Shown here: positions 1-8,410 of the stretch, one piece after another
How the letters are laid out: each line of letters begins with the position of its first letter
How positions within the stretch are numbered: position 1 is the stretch's first letter
Assembly: GCA_949286165.1 (NCBI GenBank)
Contig: CASDZK010000040.1
Span: 1 to 56,275 of the forward strand
DNA: 56,275 nucleotides
Direction of reading: 5' to 3'
DNA from: an uncultured Alistipes sp.
GTDB lineage: Bacteria; Bacteroidota; Bacteroidia; Bacteroidales; Rikenellaceae
Made by a program: the position numbers and the translations under genes
The notes under the pieces: generated by a model
Told to the model about the DNA's origin: nothing
What the model saw: the letters and a program-made list of their open reading frames with translations, nothing else
The model's database searches: none

Positions 1-442
1 CTTCCAGACTACCGGCGTTACCGACAATTTCGTTACGAATGGTATAAACCATCATGGCCGTAACGGCATGTTTGTCCTTGAAGGTACGGTCGTAGTTGAT
101 CGCGCCTTCGAAATACATGGCCGTGGTCACGTCTTTGTCCGTACCGCTGTAATTCAACGCTTCCGACCCGGAGGTTTCGTTCAAGCAGGTCAAAGCGTAA
201 CGTCCCGTTTCACGGTCGTAAGAATCCAAACGATAATAGTACGGTTGATACTGACGGGTAATGTTGTAGTAGGAATACCGTTTGGTGTAAGCCAACATGC
301 GGGCCGAAAGCCCTTCGGTAATTCCCTTCAAATCCTGATTAGCAGACAATTGCGCCAGGAAAGTAGAGGAAGAGTTTTGCTTATACCCCCGAACCATTTC
401 GGCATAAGGGTTGGTATATTCGGGTGAGGTAGCACCATAACT
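1..442 (-). pseudogene. Start-less SusC/RagA receptor fragment (possible silent cassette)
   Basis: On the minus strand one frame stays open from about 442 to the window edge and encodes a SusC-type middle segment. It includes TNPYAEMVRGY, KGITEGLSARMLAY, a Tyr-rich stretch around QYQPYYYRLDSYDRE, and FEGAINYDRTFKDKHAVTAM. In this family that segment follows the plug domain and forms early barrel strands. There is no start codon or signal peptide: an in-frame TAG (445-443) sits two codons before TYR-GLY-ALA, where the similarity begins. The downstream part lies beyond the window edge. The break falls about 40 bases from repeats next to a tyrosine recombinase. It may be a promoterless donor cassette for receptor switching, or simply a decayed or truncated gene. 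The SusC identity is secure; the cassette role is inference. Confidence 0.75.
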
Positions 443-482
443 CTATAATATATAGCTGTAATTAGGCTATTTGTAAATATCC

Positions 483-503
483 GGGACTAAAACAGGGACT
501 AAA
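483..503. repeat. Tandem 9-mer repeat, left of recombinase
   Basis: The sequence reads GGGACTAAA, three bases, GGGACTAAA. A closely similar pair in the same orientation lies at 2038-2058, on the other side of the recombinase gene; 18 of 21 positions agree. The repeat is 41 bases from the point where the SusC fragment opens. It is a candidate binding or crossover site for the recombinase, or an attachment-site remnant. Confidence 0.6.
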
Positions 504-732
504 TATCCGGTTTTATCTACTATTACTTTTTAGGAATTTTTGGTTGATTGAAATTTTTAAAGATTTATAGATTATGATGTATTTTTTTCGGTTTTACCCC
601 CGGAAAGGAGTTGTTTCATTTGATAAAAACGGACGATACTCAACGACAGGTATTGAAAAATTTTAACGACTTTTAGTAAAGATCTTGGACACGTGTTACT
701 TTAGCCGTTCCGAAAAGTTTTTTCGTAATCAC

Positions 733-2016
733 TCATTTGTTAAATGCTTTCATTGCCTCGAATTTGACGGAATCGGCAATATCGATATACGGCTTCATCG
801 CTTTGTAATCGCTATGCCCTGTCCACTTCATGATAACCTGCGGAGGAATCCCTAACGATAAGGCATTGCATATAAATGTCCGGCGGCCGACATGAGTCCC
901 TAATAACTTGTATTTAGGGCATATTTTTTCGATACGGGTATTGCCTTTATAGTAGGTTTCGGTTATCGGTTGATTGATTCCGCATGCTTTACCTATTTTT
1001 TTCAGATAATTATTCATTTTCTGGTTCGATATGACCGGTAATGCTCTGTTATTGGGGTATTTCTGATTTGCATATTTGTCAAGAATCGACCGAGAATAAT
1101 TATTCAGTTCTATTTTGATGCTGTCCGCTGTTTTTATCGTTGTAAGGGAAATGTAATCCTTGAAAACGTCCGACCGTTTCAGATTCACGACATCCGAATA
1201 ACGCAGGGAAGTAAAGCAGCAAAAACAAAATACGTCCCGTACCCGTTCTAAATGCTTTTGTGTCGAAGGAAATTCATGATTATAAACAGATAACAATTCG
1301 GACCAATCTAAAAAAATGATCTTTTTTTGGCTGGTTTTCAATTTCGGTTTAAACTGAAGGAAATCGAGTGTGTGGCAAATATCGTTTGCAGTAGCCCACC
1401 GTAAAAACCATTTTACAAAAGACAATTCTTGTAATATTGTAGTGTTCCGCATTTGTTTTTCATCTCTCAACCAAGCTATAAATTTGACAAGACCTGCATT
1501 GTTAAAAGACTTAAACGTCAGACAGGAATCATATTCTTCGAGATGGTTTCGAATCGACTGAAATTTTCTGTACGTACTATTGGTCCAATTATGAAAATCC
1601 CCTTCCGTTTCTACGAATTTATCGAAATAGTCTAACAAAATTTTTTCTTGTTTAACATTTAATCCATTTTTACGATCGTGAAAAAAATAGAATTTATCCT
1701 TCAATTGGTTTGGAGAGGGAACTATCCCTTTCAATTCAAATGAGGTAAAAACATTCTCTACCATGTTTTCAACAGATTGTATCGTCCTATTTATCTGCCT
1801 TGCAGACTGTTTTTGAAAATTCACGGTCTTAACTCTGCATCGCTGCGTATGTTTGTCCCATTGGGATAACTTTACCCTATACCCGACATTAAAATCGACC
1901 TTGTATTTGTCCCATCGAATTCGGAAACGCAATCTGGCATCCGGTTTATATCCGTTTTCTGTTTTTTCCTTATCGGGAAAAAATAAATAATAGCGTTTTA
2001 TTTTTATACAATCCAT
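733..2016 (-). CDS. Tyrosine recombinase (site-specific integrase), Bacteroidota type
   Basis: The 427-residue protein has the layout of Bacteroidota phage-type integrases. An N-terminal arm-type DNA-binding region (about 1-110) is followed by a SAM-like core-binding domain (about 125-215) and a C-terminal catalytic domain (about 235-420). The catalytic set is visible: Arg272 in TSLRYSD, Lys295 in TIKTAD, His375 and Arg378 in HVGRR, His401 in WTGHSD, and Tyr410 in MKPYI. It should therefore be active in cutting and rejoining DNA through a 3'-phosphotyrosine. The ATG at 2016 is the first start. Direct repeats lie 22 bases upstream of the start and about 230 bases beyond the stop. No transfer, relaxase or phage genes accompany it, so it is a solitary recombinase. 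Its neighbour is a broken SusC gene, which is why receptor-gene shuffling is a plausible job. Element excision is the alternative. Confidence 0.93.
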   Translation of the reverse strand: MDCIKIKRYYLFFPDKEKTENGYKPDARLRFRIRWDKYKVDFNVGYRVKLSQWDKHTQRCRVKTVNFQKQSARQINRTIQSVENMVENVFTSFELKGIVPSPNQLKDKFYFFHDRKNGLNVKQEKILLDYFDKFVETEGDFHNWTNSTYRKFQSIRNHLEEYDSCLTFKSFNNAGLVKFIAWLRDEKQMRNTTILQELSFVKWFLRWATANDICHTLDFLQFKPKLKTSQKKIIFLDWSELLSVYNHEFPSTQKHLERVRDVFCFCCFTSLRYSDVVNLKRSDVFKDYISLTTIKTADSIKIELNNYSRSILDKYANQKYPNNRALPVISNQKMNNYLKKIGKACGINQPITETYYKGNTRIEKICPKYKLLGTHVGRRTFICNALSLGIPPQVIMKWTGHSDYKAMKPYIDIADSVKFEAMKAFNK

Positions 2017-2037
2017 AGAACGATATTGCTAAAACCT

Positions 2038-2058
2038 GGGACTAAATTAGGGACCAAA
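2038..2058. repeat. Tandem 9-mer repeat, right of recombinase
   Basis: GGGACTAAA, three bases, GGGACCAAA. This is the direct-repeat partner of 483-503 and has the same 12-base period. It lies 22 bases upstream of the recombinase start, so it could also act as an operator through which the recombinase controls its own gene. Confidence 0.6.
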
Positions 2059-2433
2059 ATAGAGAGAAAACCTGATATATCAAAGTATTATTGAACAGAA
2101 ATGTCTTTATGGAGAATTACCGCATGTTGATAAACTAAGCATAAATTTACTTGTAATATTGTCAGATTGAGAACTATTGAAAGGTAAAAAATGTGATAAA
2201 ATCGCTTCGGAGATTATTAAGTTATGGGGCGGATGAATAACAGAAAATCGTTTGAAAACCCATTGAAAGTGAAGATGAATAAAAGGCGGAGTTAACAACA
2301 GACTTGATCCGTTTTTGAATACTCAACAGTTACTGCTATTTTTCGAATAAAAGTGTGATATTGCCGCTTTTGACTTTGCTGTTCACAAAACGAAAACGAG
2401 TGTAAATCATTTGATTCACACTCGCTTTCGGGG
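2059..2433. other. Intergenic, no gene recognised
   Basis: This AT-rich stretch lies between the recombinase and tRNA-Leu. The only open frames are short, low in complexity and without a convincing start or similarity. I see no SusC-like coding here, so the left SusC fragment is not a gene simply interrupted by a recombinase element. Confidence 0.5.
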
Positions 2434-2517
2434 TACCCAGAGCCGGGATCGAACCGGCACAGTATTGCTACCATTGGTGTTTGAGACCAACGCGTCTACC
2501 AATTCCGCCATCTGGGC
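2434..2517 (-). tRNA. tRNA-Leu (anticodon CAA)
   Basis: Read on the minus strand, the sequence starts GCCCAGATGGCGGAATTGG, typical of leucine tRNAs. It has the GGCGGAATTGGTAGACGC D-arm, an anticodon stem TTGGT/ACCAA with loop CTCAAAC (anticodon CAA, reads UUG), a long class II variable arm, and a GGTTCGATCCC T-arm. The acceptor pairs GCCCAGA with TCTGGGT, with a G-T closing pair. The genomic sequence after the discriminator A is CCC rather than CCA, so CCA is presumably added afterwards. Confidence 0.95.
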
Positions 2518-2565
2518 ATGGAACAATCGTTGTATCGACTTCTCAATTCCGACACAAAAGTAATA

Positions 2566-4437
2566 CTATTTTTTATTTGTGCAAAATATTATGGCCTTTT
2601 TTATGGACTCTTTGTCGTAACCGCACAGATTCCGTAATTCCCGGACTTGTCCGTGCTGGACAAATTCGTCGGGGATACCCAGCCGTTTTACACGAACGTC
2701 GTAACCGTTGTCGCTGATGAATTCCAGAATGGCGGATCCCACCCCACCGTTCAATACGCCGTCTTCTACCGTAATGATATTCCGGAATCGTCGGGCGATA
2801 TCGTGCAGCATGGCAGTATCCAGCGGTTTGGCGAACCGAAGGTCCACATGTTCCACTTCGATGCCTTTCTCGTTCTGCAATTCGGCAACGGCGGCAGCAA
2901 CGTCCGTTCCTACGGGACCCAGAGACAGGACGGCAATATCTTTCCCTTTCGTTAAAGTCCGGCTTTCTCCGATTTTGACGGATTGAAAAGGATTGCGCCA
3001 TTCTTCCAAATTGCCTTTTCCCCGTGGATACCGAATGACGAAGGCGCCGTGCCCCCCTTGTTGAGCCGTGTACATCAGGTTACGCAGCTCGTGTTCGTCC
3101 ATCGGAGCCGAAATGATAATATTGGGTATGCAGCGAAAGTAAGCAATATCGAACGCGCCGTGGTGCGTGGCGCCGTCTTCTCCGACCAGTCCGCTCCGGT
3201 CGAGACATAAAACCACGTCCACGCCTTGCAGCACGACGTCGTGTATGACATTGTCGTAAGCGCGTTGCATGAATGACGAATAAATGTTGCAGAACGGGAG
3301 CAGACCGTTCGCCGCCATCCCTCCGGAGAAAGTCACGGCATGCCCTTCCGCTATGCCTACATCGAATACCCGGTGCGGCATTTCAGCTTGCATGATATTC
3401 ATGGAACAACCGGTAGGCATGGCCGGCGTGACGCCGACGATCTTGTCGTTCTTTTCCGCCAATTCCAGTAATGTGTGCCCGAATATTTCCTGAAATTTCA
3501 AACGCCCTTTCGCACCTTTGATCTGTTCTCCGGTAGCCATGTCGAACTTGCCGGGAGCATGCCACGTCGTTTGGCTCTGTTCCGCCGGTTTATAGCCTTT
3601 CCCTTTTACGGTCAATACATGCAGGAGTTTCGGACCTTTGATGTGTTTCATGTCCTCCAGCACTTTGGTCAGGGCTTTCAAATCATGTCCGTCCACCGGT
3701 CCGAAATATCTGAAACCGAACGATTCGAACAGGTTGCTTTGTTGAAGCAACGACCGTTTGATCGACAATACGAATTGGGCGATGGCGCGATTCAGCCGAG
3801 GGAAAGCCCGCAATGCCTGTTGCACGTTTTGTTTGAACCGGTTGTAGCCTCTGGAAGTGGAAATGCTCAGCAAATATTCCTTCAACGCCCCGACATTCGG
3901 GTCAATGGATATTTTGTTGTCGTTGAGAATGACCAACAGGTCTTTGCCCGATACACCGGCGTTGTTGATTCCTTCGAAAGCCAGACCGCCCGTCATGGCT
4001 CCGTCGCCGATAACGGCTATGGTGTGTTGTTTCTTGCCTTGCAGCCCCGCCGCTATGTCTAAACCGAGGGCGGCGGAGATGGATACGGAAGAGTGCCCGC
4101 CTCCGAAAGCGTCGTATTCGCTTTCGGAACGTTTCGGAAAACCGCTGATGCCTCCCAATTTTCGTTGCGTATGGAATTCCGCTTTACGTCCTGTCAGTAT
4201 TTTATGGGCATAAGCCTGATGTCCTACATCCCATATCAATTGGTCGCGGGGAGTATCGTACACGTAATGCAAAGCTACCGTAAGTTCGATAACGCCGAGA
4301 CTTGATCCCAGATGTCCGGGATTTTCCGCCAGTTCCGATATGATGAAGGTCCGCAATTCGTTGCAAAGCGTCTTCAATTCTTCGGCAGACAGGGATTTCA
4401 GGTCCCGGGGATCGTGTATGCTTTCGAGTACGGACAT
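2566..4437 (-). CDS. dxs: 1-deoxy-D-xylulose-5-phosphate synthase
   Basis: The enzyme condenses pyruvate and glyceraldehyde 3-phosphate to 1-deoxy-D-xylulose 5-phosphate, the first step of the methylerythritol-phosphate isoprenoid route, using thiamine diphosphate. The 623-residue length is normal. Visible marks are GHQAYAHKILTGR near the N-terminus, the thiamine-diphosphate motif GDGAMTGG followed about 25 residues later by NDN, DGHDLKAL, the central domain LDRSGLVGEDG-THHG, and the C-terminal transketolase domain. The start ATG at 4437 is preceded by a -7 box at 4535-4542, giving a leader of about 90 bases. ispG, a late enzyme of the same pathway, lies divergently next door. The gene ends 48 bases from tRNA-Leu. 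Confidence 0.97.
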   Translation of the reverse strand: MSVLESIHDPRDLKSLSAEELKTLCNELRTFIISELAENPGHLGSSLGVIELTVALHYVYDTPRDQLIWDVGHQAYAHKILTGRKAEFHTQRKLGGISGFPKRSESEYDAFGGGHSSVSISAALGLDIAAGLQGKKQHTIAVIGDGAMTGGLAFEGINNAGVSGKDLLVILNDNKISIDPNVGALKEYLLSISTSRGYNRFKQNVQQALRAFPRLNRAIAQFVLSIKRSLLQQSNLFESFGFRYFGPVDGHDLKALTKVLEDMKHIKGPKLLHVLTVKGKGYKPAEQSQTTWHAPGKFDMATGEQIKGAKGRLKFQEIFGHTLLELAEKNDKIVGVTPAMPTGCSMNIMQAEMPHRVFDVGIAEGHAVTFSGGMAANGLLPFCNIYSSFMQRAYDNVIHDVVLQGVDVVLCLDRSGLVGEDGATHHGAFDIAYFRCIPNIIISAPMDEHELRNLMYTAQQGGHGAFVIRYPRGKGNLEEWRNPFQSVKIGESRTLTKGKDIAVLSLGPVGTDVAAAVAELQNEKGIEVEHVDLRFAKPLDTAMLHDIARRFRNIITVEDGVLNGGVGSAILEFISDNGYDVRVKRLGIPDEFVQHGQVRELRNLCGYDKESIKKAIIFCTNKK

Positions 4438-4534
4438 AAGCAGTGCAAAAAGTAGATTGAAAAGTTTTCCGACCGTTTCCCTTCTCGGCAGTTTACCGAG
4501 CCTGGAACAATGATACGGTTCATTTTTGGCGGTA

Positions 4535-4542
4535 CAAAGATA
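4535..4542 (-). promoter_or_regulatory. Promoter -7 box for dxs
   Basis: TATCTTTG on the minus strand matches the Bacteroidota -7 consensus TAnnTTTG, about 90 bases upstream of the dxs start. A clear -33 element is not visible. Confidence 0.6.
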
Positions 4543-4749
4543 CGATTTAAATTAAGAAACTGTTTACTTTCGAAGAACAACATGTTTCAGAGACCGTAGG
4601 AAAGGACCGTTTTCATATTGTTTGTCCGGTAAATATCGTGCCGTTTTTCGGAGAAAAACGAGAAAAATCCGGATTGAATTCCGTATGGGCGAAATTCGAA
4701 AACGGCAGACAAAAAGAATTCTGTCCGGCGTGCTGTTCGGATTTATTTG

Positions 4750-4757
4750 TACTTTTG
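4750..4757 (+). promoter_or_regulatory. Promoter -7 box for the ispG operon
   Basis: TACTTTTG matches TAnnTTTG, 40 bases upstream of the ispG ATG at 4798. It supports that ATG over an upstream in-frame ATG at 4747, which lies at or before the promoter. Confidence 0.6.
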
Positions 4758-4797
4758 TAGACAGTCGGGAGTTTTCCTGTTTTGTAATTCGGGCAGT

Positions 4798-6507
4798 ATG
4801 AAAGAAGAAGAAAAGTATTGCGATTCATTGTTCCGTTACGTTCGTCGGCCTACCTGCGCCGTTCATACGGGCACGGTAACGATAGGCGGCACGGCGCCGT
4901 TGGTCGTGCAGTCGATGTGTACGACCGATACGTTGGATACGGAGGCTTCCGTCGTTCAGGCGAAAGAGATCGTCGGGGCCGGCGGTCGCTTGGTCCGCTT
5001 TACGGCTCAGACGGTAAGACATGCCGCCAATATGGGGGAAATCCGGCGAAAACTTGCGGCTGAAGGATGCGACGTCCCGTTGGTCGCGGATATTCATTTC
5101 AATCCGAAAGCGGCGTTCGAAGCGGCTCGTCAGGTACAGAAAGTCCGGATCAATCCGGGTAATTTTATCGATAAACGGGCCCGGTTCGACACGGTGGAAT
5201 ACACGGAGGAAGAATATGAGGCCGAATTGGAGCGGCTGCGGGTTCGGTTGCATGAATTGTTGGAAATTTGCCGGCAATACGAAACGGCTTTGCGGATAGG
5301 CGTTAACCACGGGTCGTTGTCCGACCGGATCATGTCGCGTTACGGCGATACGCCCGCCGGAATGGTGGCGTCTGCCATGGAATTTTTGCGAATATGCAGG
5401 GACGAGAATTTTCAGAAGGTCGTGGTATCGATGAAATCGAGCAATACGCAGGTAATGGTTCATGCCTACCGTTTGTTGTGTGCTGCCATGCGAAGGGAGG
5501 GCATGGAATATCCGCTCCATTTGGGGGTAACCGAGGCGGGCGAAGGAGAAGACGGACGAATCAGGTCGGCCGTAGGAATCGGGGCTTTGCTGAACGACGG
5601 CATCGGGGATACGTTGCGGGTGTCTCTGACGGAACATCCTGCCCGGGAGATTCCCGTGGCCTGCATGTTGGCGAAACATTATGACGGCAGGGGTAAAAAT
5701 CCGTCCTTGCCGGTTTGCGGAACGGAAAGCTACCGTCCGTACGAGTCCGTTCGGCGTCCGACCCGTCGGATTCATAATATAGGAGGCGCTTTTCCTCCGG
5801 TGGTCATCGGAGAAGAGGGGGCGTTGTCGCCCGATTTCTCTCCCGCGATGTTAGAAGACAAAACGGTCTCGATAACACTGAAGGAACTTTCGGAAATGCC
5901 TGCACGACGTATTCCGGAAGACAAAGTATTGGTCTTGCATAGCGAACATGCGAATGCTCCTGCGGAGATCCGTGCTTTTTTCCTGCATCTGGATGCGAAA
6001 GGGGTAACCAATCCGGTTGTCATCCGGCGCGTGTATGATGCCGTTTCCTGGGACGAGCTGGCCGTTTATGCAGCAGCCGATTTGGGAATGGCTTTTATCG
6101 ACGGGATGGGGGACGGATTATGGATCGAGTCTCGGAATCCGGAAATTGCGAAAGGCCGATTGACGGAATTGGCTTTCGGGATTTTGCAGGCCGCGCGGGT
6201 GCGCATTTCCAGAACGGAATATATTTCGTGTCCCGGTTGCGGGCGTACGCTCTATTCTTTGGAGGATTCGCTACGCGAGATCAAACGGAAAACGGGCGGA
6301 TTGAAAGGGTTGAAGATAGCGGTTATGGGCTGTATCGTGAACGGGCCGGGGGAGATGGCCGATGCTGATTACGGTTATGTGGGCAGCGGTCCGAAGCGGG
6401 TCACGCTTTATAAGGGGAAGGAACCGGTGCGCCGGAATGTTCCTCAGGATGAGGCGGTAGATGCCCTGATCGAGTTAATCAAAAAAAATGGAGATTGGCG
6501 GGAATGA
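4798..6507 (+). CDS. ispG: 4-hydroxy-3-methylbut-2-enyl diphosphate synthase (IspG/GcpE), large form
   Basis: IspG reductively opens the cyclic diphosphate MEcPP to HMBPP using a [4Fe-4S] cluster, the penultimate step of the MEP pathway. The 569-residue length is the long form with an extra central domain, typical of Bacteroidota, chlamydiae and plants. The N-terminal TIM barrel shows the VVQSMCTTDT and VRFTAQT motifs and PLVADIHFNP. The C-terminal domain carries the cluster ligands at about Cys478, Cys481 (CPGCGRTLY) and Cys512 (MGCIVNGPGE), with the conserved Glu after NGPG. I place the start at 4798 because a -7 box lies at 4750-4757. The stop overlaps the next start (ATGA), so it is probably translationally coupled to the WbqC-like gene. 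Confidence 0.96.
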   Translation: MKEEEKYCDSLFRYVRRPTCAVHTGTVTIGGTAPLVVQSMCTTDTLDTEASVVQAKEIVGAGGRLVRFTAQTVRHAANMGEIRRKLAAEGCDVPLVADIHFNPKAAFEAARQVQKVRINPGNFIDKRARFDTVEYTEEEYEAELERLRVRLHELLEICRQYETALRIGVNHGSLSDRIMSRYGDTPAGMVASAMEFLRICRDENFQKVVVSMKSSNTQVMVHAYRLLCAAMRREGMEYPLHLGVTEAGEGEDGRIRSAVGIGALLNDGIGDTLRVSLTEHPAREIPVACMLAKHYDGRGKNPSLPVCGTESYRPYESVRRPTRRIHNIGGAFPPVVIGEEGALSPDFSPAMLEDKTVSITLKELSEMPARRIPEDKVLVLHSEHANAPAEIRAFFLHLDAKGVTNPVVIRRVYDAVSWDELAVYAAADLGMAFIDGMGDGLWIESRNPEIAKGRLTELAFGILQAARVRISRTEYISCPGCGRTLYSLEDSLREIKRKTGGLKGLKIAVMGCIVNGPGEMADADYGYVGSGPKRVTLYKGKEPVRRNVPQDEAVDALIELIKKNGDWRE

Positions 6508-7139
6508 TTCTGTTATCTACGGCTTATGCGGGTAATGTGCAGTATTTTTCCAAGTTGCTCGGAGGAGAAAAGTGCATTGTGGAACGGTACGACAGCTATG
6601 TGAAACAGAGCTATCGGAACCGGTGCGACATATTGTCGGCCAACGGCGTCATATCCTTGTCTATTCCTATTGTGAAAACTCATGGAGAAAAGACGCTGGT
6701 AAAGGATACCCGGATCGATTATTCGATGGATTGGCCGACGCGGCACTGGCGCGGAATCGTATCGGCTTATCGGAATTCAGCTTATTTCGATTATTACGAG
6801 GATTTGCTGGCGCCTTGTTACGTGTCTCGTCCCCGTTTTTTGCTCGACTTCAACGACGAGCTTTTGCATAAGTTGCTGGTCTGTCTGGAAGCGGAAGATG
6901 CGGATTATGTTTATTCCGACCGATATATGACGGATGGACCGGGAATTCGGGATTACCGGAATTCATTGTCGCCGAAAGCGGCTTTGCAGCGGGAAGATGC
7001 GCAGTTCGAACCGGTTCCTTATTACCAGGTTTTTTCTGAAAAATTCCCTTTTATTCCCAACCTGTCCGTCATGGACTTGCTTTTTTGTGAAGGGCCGCAT
7101 GCGCGGGAGATCATAAAACGTTCTATTGTTGAGTTATGA
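6504..7139 (+). CDS. WbqC-like family protein
   Basis: The protein of about 211 residues resembles the WbqC-like family. It begins MILLSTAYAGNVQYFSKLL and has the family pattern of QSYRNRCDI, SIPIVKTHGEK and a TRHWRGIVSAYRNSAYFDYYED block. Named members lie in O-antigen clusters, but the biochemical activity is not established to my knowledge. A TTG nine bases upstream is in frame, but the ATG at 6504, overlapping the ispG stop as ATGA, is the better start. Another ATGA overlap joins it to the DUF3472 gene. The link to ispG may reflect polyprenyl-carrier or cell-envelope metabolism, but this is only a guess from position. Confidence 0.85.
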   Translation: MILLSTAYAGNVQYFSKLLGGEKCIVERYDSYVKQSYRNRCDILSANGVISLSIPIVKTHGEKTLVKDTRIDYSMDWPTRHWRGIVSAYRNSAYFDYYEDLLAPCYVSRPRFLLDFNDELLHKLLVCLEAEDADYVYSDRYMTDGPGIRDYRNSLSPKAALQREDAQFEPVPYYQVFSEKFPFIPNLSVMDLLFCEGPHAREIIKRSIVEL

Positions 7140-8398
7140 GTTTGCGATTGAAATTTACGTTAGGTTTATGGACCGGCCTCGTTGCCGGATGTGCGGAAAT
7201 GAATCCGCGGACGGATACGCCGGTAGCCGTCGATTTTGAAGGAAACGCTTATGTGACCGTCCGGCATGCGGACGCTCATCTGTCGCGCAAAGGACTGTTT
7301 TTTTCCGCCGGAGATTCGGCTTCTCTTTTTTTCCGGCATACCCGACCGGGAAAACTGAACGTAGCGGTGGTATGCGATTCGGCATCGAAAGGCGTTTTGA
7401 CGGTCATGATCGGAGACAGGGAGATGTCGGTAAGTATGGATCGCGATACGGTTCCCGTGGGGGTATTCCGGTTGCGGGATACCGGGTATGTGGAAGTCCG
7501 GTTGGGAACGGACGGATATGCCGCATTGAAAACTTTGTTGGTCGGAGGAGAAGCCGCGGAGGGAGAATTGGCTTATGTCAAGGATTTCTCTTCCTATTGG
7601 GGACGCCGGGGACCTTCGGTGCATTTGGGGTATGCCTTGCCGGAAGGACGCACGGTGCAGTGGTTCTACAATGAGGTTACCGTGCCGGAGGGAGAGGATG
7701 TCCTGCACAGCTATTACATGGCCAACGGTTTCGGAGAAGGGTATTTCGGCATGCAGGTAAATTCTCCTACGGAACGCCGCATACTGTTTTCGGTATGGAG
7801 TCCGTTCGATACGCAAGATCCGAAACAGATTCCGGAAGACCAGAAAGTCAGGTTGTTGCGTAAAGGAGAAGACGTGTATGTCGGAGAGTTCGGGAACGAA
7901 GGTTCCGGAGGGCAAAGTTTTCTCCGGTATGATTGGAAAGCGGGCAAGACGTACAGGTTTCTGAATGAAGTGCGTCCCGACGGGGCCGGAAATACCGTTT
8001 ATACGGCTTATTTCTACGCGACGGATGAGGGGCGCTGGCGGTTGATCGCTTCGTTTTTGCGTCCGAAAACCGATACTTATTATACGCATGCGCATTCTTT
8101 CCTTGAAAATTTTTCGCCGGAAGGGGGACATAAAAGCCGGATGGTGCGTTTCGGCAATGCATGGGCCCGGACGACGGACGGGAACTGGTACCGGATAGCG
8201 AACGCCGTGTTTACGCACGACGCCACGGCAGCGGCCGGCGTGCGGAAAGATTATGCGGGCGGCGTGACGGACGAAGGAGATTTCTTTTTAAAAAACTGCG
8301 GATTTTTCGATGAGTTTACCCCTTACGGCACACGGTTCGAATCCACAGCGGCAGGAACGCAGCCCGAAATCGATTTCGAAGCTTTGCAGGCATTGTAA
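7136..8398 (+). CDS. DUF3472 domain lipoprotein
   Basis: This 420-residue secreted protein starts with a short hydrophobic signal and the lipobox LVAGC (Cys19), so it is probably a lipoprotein. A beta-rich N-terminal region (about 25-145, DUF5077-like) precedes the DUF3472 region (about 150-350), recognised from YYMANGFGEGYFGMQVNS, FSVWSPFDTQDP, GNEGSGGQSF, WKAGKTYRFL and AYFYATDEG. Bacteroidota carry many such proteins in or near glycan-use loci. The function is unknown, and the fold suggests carbohydrate binding. It overlaps the preceding gene by ATGA, so it belongs to the ispG transcript. Confidence 0.85.
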   Translation: MSLRLKFTLGLWTGLVAGCAEMNPRTDTPVAVDFEGNAYVTVRHADAHLSRKGLFFSAGDSASLFFRHTRPGKLNVAVVCDSASKGVLTVMIGDREMSVSMDRDTVPVGVFRLRDTGYVEVRLGTDGYAALKTLLVGGEAAEGELAYVKDFSSYWGRRGPSVHLGYALPEGRTVQWFYNEVTVPEGEDVLHSYYMANGFGEGYFGMQVNSPTERRILFSVWSPFDTQDPKQIPEDQKVRLLRKGEDVYVGEFGNEGSGGQSFLRYDWKAGKTYRFLNEVRPDGAGNTVYTAYFYATDEGRWRLIASFLRPKTDTYYTHAHSFLENFSPEGGHKSRMVRFGNAWARTTDGNWYRIANAVFTHDATAAAGVRKDYAGGVTDEGDFFLKNCGFFDEFTPYGTRFESTAAGTQPEIDFEALQAL

Positions 8399-8410
8399 AA
8401 TAAGGCAAGT

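Noticed and set aside
2107..2474. Two short minus-strand frames between the recombinase and tRNA-Leu
   Set aside because: One overlaps the tRNA gene, the other has no recognisable domain or promoter. They are probably chance frames in AT-rich DNA.
2434..2517. tRNA-Leu as attachment site of the recombinase element
   Set aside because: No duplicated tRNA end is visible near 430-730, and the direct repeats near the recombinase are unrelated to the tRNA sequence.
4747..4797. Longer ispG N-terminus from ATG 4747
   Set aside because: The added residues match no IspG and the ATG lies at the promoter's -7 box.
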